A stretch of 64,000 nucleotides of DNA from positions 124,001-188,000 of the forward strand of contig JADJJE010000008.1 in the NCBI GenBank assembly GCA_016706685.1, given 5' to 3'. The stretch is from Sandaracinaceae bacterium. GTDB taxonomy: Bacteria > Myxococcota_A > Polyangia > Polyangiales > Houyiibacteriaceae. The notes below the pieces were generated by a model, which saw only the letters and a list, made by a program, of their open reading frames with translations, was not told where the DNA came from and did not search any database. A program made the translations under genes and the position numbers. Shown here one piece after another: positions 44,428 to 53,429 of this stretch (the stretch's first letter is position 1; the number at the start of each line of letters is the position of its first letter).

Positions 44428-45492
44428 ATGTCATCCCAGCCCGCCACCCAGCCCCGCGACTTCTACCGGGACGCCGACGCCGACGCGCGCGTGACGTCCA
44501 CGCTCCGCTCGTACCTGCGCTTCTTCCGGGACGGGCAAGCCGGGCAAGACACCCGGGACGCGCAGCAGGCCCACGCCGAGCGGCACAGCGACTACGCCGC
44601 CATGGTCAACCAGTACTACGACCTGGCCACTGACTTCTACGAGCGTGGCTGGGGCAAGTCGTTCCACTTCGCGCCGCGCTTCGAGGGCGAGGCCTTCGCG
44701 GCGTCGCTAGCGCGTCACGAGCACTACCTGGCGCTGCGCCTGGGGCTCCGCGCGGGGCAGACCGCGCTCGACGTGGGCTGCGGCGTGGGCGGTCCCATGC
44801 GCGCCATCGCGCGCTTCTCGGGCGCCAACGTGGACGGCGTGAACAACAACGACTACCAGCTGGAGAAGCTGGCTCGTTACAACGTGGAGGCGCGCCTCGA
44901 CCACCTGTGCCGCGGCATCAAGGGCGACTTCATGAAGATGCCGCTCGCCGACCAGAGCTACGACGCAGCCTATGCGGTGGAAGCCACGTGCCACGCGCCC
45001 GACCGCGTGGGCGTCTACAGCGAGATCGCGCGCGTGCTCAAGCCGGGCGCGCGCTTCGCGGTGTACGAGTGGTGCCTCACGGACCGCTACGATGGCAGCA
45101 ACCCCACGCACCGCACCATCAAGCGCGACATCGAGTCGGGCGACAGCCTGCCCGACATGATCAGCACGCACGCCGTGCTGGACGCCGTGCGCAAGGCCGG
45201 CCTAGTGGTGGAAGACAGCACAGACCTGGCGCAGAGCGGCGACGCGAGCACGCCCTGGTACCTGCCGCTCGAGGGCGAGCGCGGGCTCAACTTCACGTCG
45301 GTGCGGCGCAGCGCGCCCGGGCGCTTCGTGAGCAACCGCATGATCGGCGTGTTCGAGCAGCTGAAGGTCATCCCCGAAGGCAGCAAGGCCGTCAGCGACA
45401 TGCTCAACGTAGGCGCCGACGCGCTCATTCAAGGCGGCCGCACGGGCATCTTCACGCCGTGCTTCTTCGTGCTGGCTCGGAAGCCCGCGTGA
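44428..45492 (+). CDS. Sterol C-24 methyltransferase-like SAM methyltransferase
   Basis: 354 residues. The ATG at 44428 has GGAG eight bases upstream. Hallmarks of the ERG6/SMT group are present: YERGWGKSFHFA at 71-82 (sterol-binding region I), LDVGCGVGGP at 114-123 (SAM-binding), YAVEATCHAP at 182-191, and a C-terminal sterol methyltransferase-type region. These enzymes methylate the sterol side chain using S-adenosylmethionine. Related gamma-tocopherol and cyclopropane methyltransferases lack the YERGWG...FHFA block. Its stop overlaps a Rieske oxygenase start, so the two are coupled. Confidence 0.85.
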   Translation: MSSQPATQPRDFYRDADADARVTSTLRSYLRFFRDGQAGQDTRDAQQAHAERHSDYAAMVNQYYDLATDFYERGWGKSFHFAPRFEGEAFAASLARHEHYLALRLGLRAGQTALDVGCGVGGPMRAIARFSGANVDGVNNNDYQLEKLARYNVEARLDHLCRGIKGDFMKMPLADQSYDAAYAVEATCHAPDRVGVYSEIARVLKPGARFAVYEWCLTDRYDGSNPTHRTIKRDIESGDSLPDMISTHAVLDAVRKAGLVVEDSTDLAQSGDASTPWYLPLEGERGLNFTSVRRSAPGRFVSNRMIGVFEQLKVIPEGSKAVSDMLNVGADALIQGGRTGIFTPCFFVLARKPA

Positions 45493-46589
45493 TCATCGGG
45501 GCGTTGCTCTCCGCGCTCGAGAAGCGTCGTGCACACCAGGCCAAGCGTGAGCGGCCCTCGCGCCTCGCGCCCACGCCAGAGGAGCGCGAGGCCCTCGACG
45601 CGGCGCGCGTGAGCTCGTATCCGGCGGTGTATCCCACGGGCTGGATCCCGCTGCTGCCCGACACGGAGCTGCGCAGGGAGCCGGTGGCGGTGCATGCGCT
45701 CGGCCGCTCGCTGGTGGTGTTCCGCGGCGAGAGCGGGGCCATCACGGTCATGGACGCCTTCTGCCCGCACCTGGGCGCGCACCTGGCGCTCGGCCACGTG
45801 TGCGGCGAGGCGCTGACGTGCCGCTTCCACGGCTGGCAGTTCGCGAACACCGGCGAGGTGGTCAGCGTGCCCTACGGCAAGCGCAGCCCGGCGCGGGTGG
45901 GCGTGCACCCGTCCGAGGTCTACTACGGGATGATCTGCGCCTACCTGGCGCCCACCGGCGTGAGCGCCGTGGCCCCGTATGCGCTCGGCCGCATGCCCGA
46001 GATCGACGACGGCCGCTTCACCTACCGTGGGGCCATGGACGCGCACGACGTGCGCATGAACCTGCTGGAGTTCGCCGAGAACAGCGCCGACGTGCAGCAC
46101 TTCGCGCACCTGCACGACCGCTTCCGCATCCCGTGGACGCAGGTCCCGCTGCCCGGCGTGGGCCTCGAGCACAGCGCCACGTGGCGCAAGGACCCGAGCG
46201 AGCCGCACGTCTGCTGGTTCGAGAACGAGGCCACCGTCACGTTCCGCGGCAAGCGCGTGGAGGGCCGCGGCGGCAAGGCGCGCGTGCGCTTCGACGGCCC
46301 CGGCACGGTCATCCGCTTCGAGCTGGATCTCGGCGCGCGCGGCACCGTGGTGCTCTTCCAGTTCCACACGCCCAAGGGCCCGCTGCGCCAGCACGTGCGC
46401 TTCAGCTGGTTCGCCGAGCGGCACGTCCCCGACGGCCTCGCGCGCTTCGTGGTGGGCCACTGGGTCTCGCAGTGGGAGCAAGACCTCGAGATCTGGGAGA
46501 CCAAGGCCTACCGCCCGCAGCCGGGCTTGGTGGCGGAAGACGGCCCGGTCATCGCGATGCGCCGCTGGGTGCAGCAGTTCTACGTGTGA
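45489..46589 (+). CDS. Rieske [2Fe-2S] oxygenase (sterol-modifying type likely)
   Basis: 366 residues from a GTG that overlaps the methyltransferase stop (GTGA). The Rieske cluster motif is complete: C92-P-H94 and C111-R-F-H114. The mononuclear iron site is seen in ENSADVQHFAHLHD (about 190-204, D-x2-H-x4-H pattern). The layout matches KshA/DAF-36/Neverland-type oxygenases, which act on sterol rings, and the bacterial C-4 demethylase SdmA. Linkage to a sterol methyltransferase makes a sterol substrate likely. No reductase gene is adjacent. Confidence 0.83.
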   Translation: MIIGALLSALEKRRAHQAKRERPSRLAPTPEEREALDAARVSSYPAVYPTGWIPLLPDTELRREPVAVHALGRSLVVFRGESGAITVMDAFCPHLGAHLALGHVCGEALTCRFHGWQFANTGEVVSVPYGKRSPARVGVHPSEVYYGMICAYLAPTGVSAVAPYALGRMPEIDDGRFTYRGAMDAHDVRMNLLEFAENSADVQHFAHLHDRFRIPWTQVPLPGVGLEHSATWRKDPSEPHVCWFENEATVTFRGKRVEGRGGKARVRFDGPGTVIRFELDLGARGTVVLFQFHTPKGPLRQHVRFSWFAERHVPDGLARFVVGHWVSQWEQDLEIWETKAYRPQPGLVAEDGPVIAMRRWVQQFYV

Positions 46590-46595
46590 GCGGGG

Positions 46596-49500
46596 CTACT
46601 CGCGCGTCAGCAGGTAAGCGCGGTTGCTGGACCTCACCGCGAGCCAGGTACCCGTACCCCCCATGGACACAGCCTCCCCCAGGGAGACGCCATCCGCCTT
46701 GATGAAGCCTACGGGCGTCCACACCGAGCCAACGAGCGAGAAGATGTAGACCGCTCCCGCGTTCGAGCGGTCGTCGTTGAATGGGTCACTATCGGGCAGG
46801 ACACCCGCGGAGTCCTCGGCGGGCGCTCCCACCGCAATCCACTGTCCGTCGGAGGAGACCGAGACCGAGGCACCGAAGTTGTCATCCGCTCCGGCGTTCC
46901 AGGCCTTGAGGTAGGCCGTCTGGACCCACAGGTTCGGGTCCATCGAGTCGCGCTCGAACACGTAGGCGGCGCCCGCGTCCGTGGCCGCGTTGTTCGCGGC
47001 ATCGCCGTTCACGGTGGTGGCGCTCGAGTCTTCACGCGGAGCGCCGACCACGATGCGCGACACGTCGCTGCTCACGGAGACCGCGTCTCCAAAGCCATCC
47101 CCCGAGCCGGAGACGACGGGCGAAAACGAGGCGGCTTGCGTCCAGGTGCCCGAGGTGTCGCGCCAGATCCGCACGATGTTGTCGCCGCCGAAGGCAAGAA
47201 GCGCCCCGTCCGAGCTGAGGCTCACCGACCGTGTCGGAACTGTGAGCGTCGCCGAGAGTCCCCACACGCCTCCGCTCTCTCGGTAGATCTGAGGGGTGGT
47301 CTGGCCACGCCGACCAAGAACGGCGACCTGGGCATTGGCAGACACTGCCATGAGGTCGGTGGAACTCGTCGCTCCTACCAACTGGTGTGCCACGCCGCTC
47401 GCGGACAGAGCACGAACCTGCGTGCTACTCGAGAACAGAGTCCACTCGCCCGCGCCGGAGACCGCCGTGGAAAACGGGTTGCTGCCCGAGACGCCGCTAA
47501 AAGCCCTCGCGTCCCAGTTCGACGCGATCTGCGCGTAGTCGTACACCCGGCAAGAACCAAGAAAGCAGAACCCTGCTGCCACGTGCAGCTCATCAACGGA
47601 CATGGCAACCCCATGGATCTTGGTCCCCGACGAGGGTGCGAGCTCGAAAGTTGTGAAAACGACGCGCCATCCGCGATGAATGTCGACCGTGTACGCGCGA
47701 GACACGCCTCCCCGAGACACTTCGATGCTCACGGGATTCCAGCCGATGGCGAGCGGAATGGGCGCCGACATCCCTGCGCCCGGAACCTGGACGCCATCGA
47801 CCAGGATCGTCGTGCTGGAGGCACATGCGACCGAAGGTGTGAGCTGGCAGCTGGTGCTCGCGAGACCAGCTTCCACGGTGTAATCCATGGTGAGCGGATC
47901 AAACTCCGGCACGAGCGCTCCGCACGTCGTCGTCAGACCCGTGAGGTCGATGGGCAGGTCATCGGGTTCCCCGTCGCAGTCATCATCCAGCCCGTTGCAG
48001 GACTCAGTCGCCGGCGCCACGCCGCTGCAGGGGGTCCAGCCCGTGCCGGTGCACGACTGCGTCCCGAACGTGCAGGCGCCCACATTCGTCCCGCACGCCT
48101 GGGTGGTGCCCATCTCGCACGTACACGATTCGTCGAACGTCCCGTCGCAGTTGTCGTCGAGTCCGTTGCAGATCTCGGCGGCACCTGGATGGACCGTCTC
48201 GCGCGCGTCGTCGCAGTCCAACGTGTTGCCAACGTGACCGAGTGGTGCACTGCACGCCAACACGGCCACTCCCGCACCAAAGCCATCCTCGTCGCTGTCC
48301 GGGTAGAATGCACTCGCCACTCCGTCGTCGGGTGCGCCGTCGCAGTCTTGGTCCAGACCGTCGCAGATTTCTGCGGCCGGCGGAGTTCCGGAACAGGCCC
48401 CCCACGTGCCACCCGTGCACGTCTGAGAGCCCACGGTGCAGAGGCCTTCATCCGTTCCGCACGGCTGCATCGCGCCGTCGGTGCACGTGCAGCCGTCGTC
48501 CAAGAGCGTGTCGCAGTCATGGTCGACCGCCCCGTCGCACACCTCCGTCGCCCCGGGGTGCACGGCGCCGAAGGTGTCGTTGCAGTCACCGTTCCGCGCG
48601 ACGTGCCCCGCGGGGGCCGTGCATGCCTGGACGGGCATCCCGGCTCCCCACGTGTCGCCATCGGCGTCGGCGTAAAAGGGAAGCTGGACGCCGTCATCGG
48701 GCACGCCGTCGCAGTCGTCGTCGACGAGATTGCACGTTTCCAACGCCGTGGGCCGCACGGCGGCGTTCGCGTCGTTGCAGTCCAGGACCGCGCTGTTGGT
48801 GTAGCCCGCCGGACAGAAGCCGAAGCCGGGGCGAGATGAGTCGAGGCAGCGTGACGCAGGCGCACCGACGCCAAATCCGTCGGCGTCCGCGTCGGTGCGG
48901 CACGACGGGACCGTCAACGCTTCGTCGGTCGAGCCGTCACAGTCGTCGTCGAACCCATTGCACACCTCCGTCGAGCCTGTACCTGCAGTGCCAACGCACG
49001 TGAGGGTCACGCCCACACACGAGAACGCGCCTGGACTCTCGCAGATGCCCATGCCCACAGCGCAACTCCCACCCGCTCCGGGCACGTCATCGACCACCGT
49101 GTTGCAGTTGTCGTCCGCGCCATTGCAGACCTCGACACCGCCCGGGTTCCTGGTCCCCACGGTGTCGTCACAGTCTACCGGGACACCCTGGTTCGTGTAG
49201 CCGGCGGGGCAGTTGCCGACACTCGGACGCGAGAGGTCGGCGCAGCGCGTGGTGGACGTACCCGTCCCGTATCCGTCGGCGTCCATGTCGCGATAGCAAC
49301 CGTCCACCGTCAGCCCCTCGTCGGTGTCTCCGTCGCAGTTGTCATCTACACCGTTGCAGGTCTCGGGGCTGGGACCCGAACCGTTGCACCCCGCCCACGC
49401 GCCCGCGATGCACGTCTGCTCGCCGATGGAACACGCCCCTTCGTCCATGCCACAGGCGCGCATCATCCCCATCTCGCATGAGCAGCCTTCGTCGACGGAG

Positions 49501-50294
49501 TTGTCGCAGTCTTCGTCGAGGACGCCTTCGCACGCCTCCGTGGAGCCGGGATGGGCGGTCGGAGCAGCGTCGTTGCAGTCGGTGTTCAGGGCGACGTGAT
49601 CGCTTGGTGGACTGCATGCGTACACGGGCGCACCGGCGCCATAGCCGTCTTCATCGGCATCGGCGTAGAACGACAGCAGGACGCCTTCGTCCATGAAGCT
49701 GTCGCAGTCGTCGTCGCGGCCATTGCAGACTTCGGGGGCAGAGGTGTTGACCCCCGGTCGGGCGTCATCACAGTCGGTCCCGCAGGCGCGGTCGCCCGAG
49801 CCGTCGACGTTGCAGCAGAGCGCGTCGGCCTCCCCGTCGAGGTCCGCGTCGCGGAAGCCAAAGGTGCGGGGGTCGCAGTCTTCGTCCGCATCGCCCACAT
49901 CGCAGACCTCCGGGTTGCCCGGAAAGCGGCCGGCGTTCGCGTCGTCGCAGTCGGCCCCGCCACAAGCGACGCTCTGCACACCATCACCATCCACGTCGCG
50001 GTTCGAGCCGCAGCCCGTCGTGCAGCGCCGGAGCGAGTCGTCGCACGTCTCCCCGCCGGTACAGGGCAATGCGCTGGCCGGGACGCAGCCTCGCGCGTCC
50101 GCGTTAGACGCGCTCGGCCGGCAGTCTTCGACCCCGTTGCAGAAGACACCATCGTCGCAGTCCGTCGTGGCGGCACAGGTGCTCCCAGCGTCGGTCGTGC
50201 CAGGGTTCGGCGACTCGCTACACGCCGTGAGCGCGAGCGACGCGGATAGGAGTATCCCCACCCCACTCCAGACACCAAACCCTCGGGTTGTCAT
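46596..50294 (-). CDS. Giant MopE-like lipoprotein with FG-GAP-like C-terminus
   Basis: 1232 residues from the ATG at 50294 (lipobox ALTACSE, Cys 25). Residues about 90-800 hold eleven repeats of the E-[VTIS]-C-x-G-x-D-x-D-C-D-G-x-x-D-E type ('putative metal-binding' MopE motif, likely Ca-binding loops). They alternate with FYxDxDxDGYG and CS-x-G-HV blocks. A beta-sandwich segment follows, then FG-GAP-like propeller repeats (FGDAVSVSS..IVVGAP, FGASVSVSS..IAVGAP). Surface-exposed by signal; likely adhesion or metal binding. Convergent with the Rieske gene. Confidence 0.85.
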   Translation of the reverse strand: MTTRGFGVWSGVGILLSASLALTACSESPNPGTTDAGSTCAATTDCDDGVFCNGVEDCRPSASNADARGCVPASALPCTGGETCDDSLRRCTTGCGSNRDVDGDGVQSVACGGADCDDANAGRFPGNPEVCDVGDADEDCDPRTFGFRDADLDGEADALCCNVDGSGDRACGTDCDDARPGVNTSAPEVCNGRDDDCDSFMDEGVLLSFYADADEDGYGAGAPVYACSPPSDHVALNTDCNDAAPTAHPGSTEACEGVLDEDCDNSVDEGCSCEMGMMRACGMDEGACSIGEQTCIAGAWAGCNGSGPSPETCNGVDDNCDGDTDEGLTVDGCYRDMDADGYGTGTSTTRCADLSRPSVGNCPAGYTNQGVPVDCDDTVGTRNPGGVEVCNGADDNCNTVVDDVPGAGGSCAVGMGICESPGAFSCVGVTLTCVGTAGTGSTEVCNGFDDDCDGSTDEALTVPSCRTDADADGFGVGAPASRCLDSSRPGFGFCPAGYTNSAVLDCNDANAAVRPTALETCNLVDDDCDGVPDDGVQLPFYADADGDTWGAGMPVQACTAPAGHVARNGDCNDTFGAVHPGATEVCDGAVDHDCDTLLDDGCTCTDGAMQPCGTDEGLCTVGSQTCTGGTWGACSGTPPAAEICDGLDQDCDGAPDDGVASAFYPDSDEDGFGAGVAVLACSAPLGHVGNTLDCDDARETVHPGAAEICNGLDDNCDGTFDESCTCEMGTTQACGTNVGACTFGTQSCTGTGWTPCSGVAPATESCNGLDDDCDGEPDDLPIDLTGLTTTCGALVPEFDPLTMDYTVEAGLASTSCQLTPSVACASSTTILVDGVQVPGAGMSAPIPLAIGWNPVSIEVSRGGVSRAYTVDIHRGWRVVFTTFELAPSSGTKIHGVAMSVDELHVAAGFCFLGSCRVYDYAQIASNWDARAFSGVSGSNPFSTAVSGAGEWTLFSSSTQVRALSASGVAHQLVGATSSTDLMAVSANAQVAVLGRRGQTTPQIYRESGGVWGLSATLTVPTRSVSLSSDGALLAFGGDNIVRIWRDTSGTWTQAASFSPVVSGSGDGFGDAVSVSSDVSRIVVGAPREDSSATTVNGDAANNAATDAGAAYVFERDSMDPNLWVQTAYLKAWNAGADDNFGASVSVSSDGQWIAVGAPAEDSAGVLPDSDPFNDDRSNAGAVYIFSLVGSVWTPVGFIKADGVSLGEAVSMGGTGTWLAVRSSNRAYLLTRE

Positions 50295-50376
50295 AGACGG
50301 TCTCTCCTCCAAGCCACTGAATCGTGCAGCGAAGCTATCGTGGGATCCCCGCCCGTCACAAGCCCTAGCAGGCACA

Positions 50377-50394
50377 ATCCCCCGTTTGGGGGAT
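50377..50394 (-). terminator. Hairpin 6 nt after the HD-domain gene
   Basis: ATCCCCC-GTTT-GGGGGAT is a perfect 7-bp stem with a 4-nt loop starting six bases after the stop of the minus-strand gene at 50400. No U-tract. It resembles the gene-end hairpins at 9865 and 2221. Confidence 0.5.
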
Positions 50395-50399
50395 GCCTC

Positions 50400-51101
50400 T
50401 CACGCGTAGTCGCGCGCCCAGACCTCTTCGAGTTGCGCGCGCAGGCTCTCGCGCGCGGCGAACAGCGGGTGGCCTCGGGGTACGTCTTCGAGCAGTTCTC
50501 GGAACAGCTGCATCACCGGGCGGTACTTCTCGCGCAGCTTCGCGCGGCGCGCCGGGTCGCTCACGTTGGCGAGACACCAGGCGTTGGTGGAGAAGTCGGC
50601 CAGCTTGATGGCGGCCACCCACGGGTCCGCGCGCACGGCGTGAGCCACGTGCTCGGCGTAAAGCTGGGCCTTGCGCTCCGTCAGGTCGGCGGTGGAGAGG
50701 GTCCCGAAGCGCTCCTGCGGGAGGGCCTCGAAGTCGGGGTTGGTGAGCAGCTCGAGGCGCTGCGCCACCGTGGCGCCGAACGCGGAAGCGACCACCGCGA
50801 GCGCTTGCTCCCGCTCGGTGGGGGCCGTGTCCGGACCCCGTTCTGCCAGGCGCGCAGCTTGGTCCTCGATGGCGTCGTGCAGCAGCGCCGTGACCAGCGC
50901 GTCCGCGTCTGCGTCGGGACACCAGCGGAGCACCCGGCGCGCCACCTCCACCACGTGGGTGATGTAAGGCAGGCCGTCGGGGCGGCGCTGGCCAGCGTGG
51001 AGCTCCTCGGCCAGGGCGGCGGCCTGCATCACGCGGGCTTCGGCCGTGGGGTCGAGCCGCCCCTCGAGGAGCAGCAGCAGGTGATCGATGTGAGAGGTCA
51101 T
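50400..51101 (-). CDS. HD-domain hydrolase, RelA/SpoT-like (possible small alarmone hydrolase)
   Basis: 233 residues from the ATG at 51101 (an in-frame start four codons earlier exists). The ppGpp-hydrolase-type HD motifs are visible: HAGQRRPDGLPYITH (His35, His49), LLHDAIED (His75-Asp76, Glu79-Asp80) and IKLADFSTN (about 165-173). No synthetase, TGS or ACT domain follows, so length and motifs fit stand-alone MESH1-like hydrolases. Other HD phosphohydrolases cannot be ruled out. Confidence 0.8.
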   Translation of the reverse strand: MTSHIDHLLLLLEGRLDPTAEARVMQAAALAEELHAGQRRPDGLPYITHVVEVARRVLRWCPDADADALVTALLHDAIEDQAARLAERGPDTAPTEREQALAVVASAFGATVAQRLELLTNPDFEALPQERFGTLSTADLTERKAQLYAEHVAHAVRADPWVAAIKLADFSTNAWCLANVSDPARRAKLREKYRPVMQLFRELLEDVPRGHPLFAARESLRAQLEEVWARDYA

Positions 51102-51223
51102 GCGTCCCTGCAAGATAACCGTCGGGAGAGCGCCGCGGCGTCAATCACCGCGTGGGCGAACGGACAACGATGGCGCCACGCTGTGATGGTCCAGCCCAGT
51201 GGGCGGCTGCTAGGCTCCGCCGC

Positions 51224-52192
51224 ATGCAGGTGAACGGCACCCCCGCGAACCACGAGTCCACCGACACCCCGCGTCAGCAAGCGCTCGCCGCGCTCACCCG
51301 CTGGCGCGCGGAGCGCCCTTGGGCGAGGGTGGATCCGGCCACGCTGGACATCCACGACGTACAGGCCGTTGGCCCCACGCAGGTGATCCTGACGTCCACC
51401 TTCGAGCGCCGCGGGGTGGAGTACGAGATCGTTCACGCCAACACCGCGCCCGACGTGCAGGACCCCGGGCCCGATCCGTGGAGCGTCCCGCTGCAGCACC
51501 CCGAGGGACTGCCGCTGGGCAGCAGCGTGCGTTCGCGTCTGCCGGGCACGAAGGTGCACATGGACTGCGGGCTGTGCTCGCGCATGGGAGAGACGCAGTG
51601 CCCCACCTGCCACGGCGACGGACAAGTGCAGCACGGCGAACGCACGTCCCGGTGCGGCACGTGCAACGGACGCGGCCAGGTGCGGTGCGACAGCTGCAAC
51701 GGCTCGGGCGGCGTGATGGGCACGCCCACGGTGTGGTCCGCCATCGAGCTGCACCGCGAGCTGCGGGTGATCGAGGCGAGCGAGCTGCCGCTCGACCTGT
51801 TCCTGGCGCTGCAGAACACCACCAGCGACAGCGTGGTGGTGCACACCCAGGAGGACCAGCGCATCGACGGGCTGCGGCGCAGCCAGGGCTACCGCGACGA
51901 CGCCATGCAGGGGACCGATGCGCGCTTGCACAGCGTGGTGAGTGCGCTGGCGGCAGCGCCCGGGGTGGACCCGGGTGACCGCATCGTGAGGCAGCGGCTC
52001 GAGGTGCGGCAGGTGCCGGTGTTCCGGCTGCTGCTCACCCGGAGCGAGCCCATCTTCGTGTACGGCGACCCGCCGCGCATCCTCCCCGAGGACGCGTTGG
52101 TGTCCGTGGGCGGCAAGGTGGCGCGCGTGGCCCCATGGTTGGCGGCGTTGGCCACCGCCGTAGCTGGCACACTCTGGGCCTGGTCGCGCTGA
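51224..52192 (+). CDS. Membrane-anchored protein with DnaJ-type zinc finger
   Basis: 322 residues. An N-terminal alpha/beta segment precedes four CxxC pairs at 115/118, 126/129, 144/147 and 155/158 within CPTCHGDGQV, CGTCNGRGQV and CDSCNGSGGV, the zinc-finger type of DnaJ. There is no J-domain. A C-terminal helix (about 302-320, WLAALATAVAGTLWAWS) probably anchors it. Such fingers bind unfolded protein or disulfides. Unlinked to chaperone genes here. The ATG at 51224 is preferred over an upstream frame start. Confidence 0.75.
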   Translation: MQVNGTPANHESTDTPRQQALAALTRWRAERPWARVDPATLDIHDVQAVGPTQVILTSTFERRGVEYEIVHANTAPDVQDPGPDPWSVPLQHPEGLPLGSSVRSRLPGTKVHMDCGLCSRMGETQCPTCHGDGQVQHGERTSRCGTCNGRGQVRCDSCNGSGGVMGTPTVWSAIELHRELRVIEASELPLDLFLALQNTTSDSVVVHTQEDQRIDGLRRSQGYRDDAMQGTDARLHSVVSALAAAPGVDPGDRIVRQRLEVRQVPVFRLLLTRSEPIFVYGDPPRILPEDALVSVGGKVARVAPWLAALATAVAGTLWAWSR

Positions 52193-52203
52193 GCGCGGAT
52201 CGC

Positions 52204-53340
52204 TCACCTCTCCGTGACGCTGCACGCCGCAGCCTGCGTGGTGCGCTGCATCATGCGTCCGTCGGGCACCATGTCGAAGCCCATGGGCGTGTACAGCCCG
52301 TGCGCGTCGCGCGTGCCCAGCATGACCCGGCGCAGGCCCGCGAGCCGCGGGTGGTCCACCAGGTTGCGCACCAGCACCTTCGAGATGCCGCGCCCACGAT
52401 AGTCGCGGTGCACGAACACGTCGGCCAGCCACGCAAAGGTGGCGCTGTCGGTCACCACGCGCCCAAAGGCCACCATCCGACCGTCGGGCGCGTAGGCGGC
52501 CATCGTGTACGAGCCCACCACCGCGCGCACCAGCGTGTCTGCCGTGAGGTCGGTGGCCCAGTACGATTCGTCGCGCAGCCAGCCCAGCAAGCGCGGCAGG
52601 TCGAGGCGCGTCGCGTCGCCAGAAAATGTCACCTCGGCGTGCATCAGGAAGGGCTCGAGGTGCGGCGCGCGCCGCAGCCGGGCGGCCACCACCGAGGGGG
52701 GCGGCGTGGGCGTGCCCACCGGATGCGCGGCGTCGGGCTCGGGCGCCAGGGTGGCCTCCACCAGCGGCAGCACACCCGCCCAGTGGGGCAGCGGCAGGTC
52801 GTCTTCGTCGTCCACCGGCCCGGCGCTCCGGATCTTGACGGAGGCCTCCGTGAGCGACAGCGCCACCACGCGCGTCACGCGCAGCTCGGCGTCACTGGCC
52901 GGCCGGCACTCTTCCGCGCGGCCCGGCAAGGCGTGGTCCACGATGGCGTCGAGCGCGGCGCGCTTCTCGGCGTCGGTGTCCACCTCGCGCAGCCGCCCAA
53001 AGACCACGGCGCTGCGGTAGTTCATGGAGTGGTGCATGGCCGAGCGCGCCAGCACCAGCCCGTCCACGCGCGTGGCCACCAAGCACACCTCGGTGTCCTC
53101 GGCGCGGCCGCCGCGCAGCAGCGCGTTGCCCACGGCGCCGTGCAGGTAGAGCGTGTCGTCGATGCGCGCGAACACCATGGGCAGCGCCATGGGCGCCGGC
53201 GTGGCCACGTGCACGTGGGTGCAGTCGCCGAGGAGATCGTAGAGCGCCTCACGGTCGGTCACGGCCCGCATGGCCCGACGGTGCAGCGTGGTGCGGGGCG
53301 TGGGCGAGAGCGGAGCGAGCTTTGGGGCGATGTCTTCCAT
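52204..53340 (-). CDS. Pyridoxamine-phosphate-oxidase-like flavoprotein fused to GNAT acetyltransferase
   Basis: 378 residues with two domains. Residues about 10-215 follow the FMN-binding split-barrel (NimA-like) family: DCTHVHVATPAPMALPMVFAR, LYLHGA-GNALLRGG, VCLVATRVDGLVLARSAMHHSMNYRSAVVFG. Residues about 240-365 are a GNAT domain (YTMAAYAPDGRMVAFGRVVTD, LADVFVHRDYRGRGISKVLVRNLVDH with the acetyl-CoA-binding R-G-x-G). NimA-type proteins have been linked to nitro-compound reduction. The fused enzyme could modify a small molecule; substrate unknown. Confidence 0.85.
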   Translation of the reverse strand: MEDIAPKLAPLSPTPRTTLHRRAMRAVTDREALYDLLGDCTHVHVATPAPMALPMVFARIDDTLYLHGAVGNALLRGGRAEDTEVCLVATRVDGLVLARSAMHHSMNYRSAVVFGRLREVDTDAEKRAALDAIVDHALPGRAEECRPASDAELRVTRVVALSLTEASVKIRSAGPVDDEDDLPLPHWAGVLPLVEATLAPEPDAAHPVGTPTPPPSVVAARLRRAPHLEPFLMHAEVTFSGDATRLDLPRLLGWLRDESYWATDLTADTLVRAVVGSYTMAAYAPDGRMVAFGRVVTDSATFAWLADVFVHRDYRGRGISKVLVRNLVDHPRLAGLRRVMLGTRDAHGLYTPMGFDMVPDGRMMQRTTQAAACSVTER

Positions 53341-53429
53341 GCGGCTGAACGTGCCGCACAGCTGGTACTCTCGAAAGAGCCAGATCGGAGAACTGGACTA
53401 GACCAGTTGGGCCAGCTCCCGCTGCGCCC

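Noticed and set aside
47136..48839. 567-codon open frame antisense to the MopE-like gene
   Set aside because: It mirrors the repeated DCD/CNG codons on the other strand and has no signal, domain or ribosome site.
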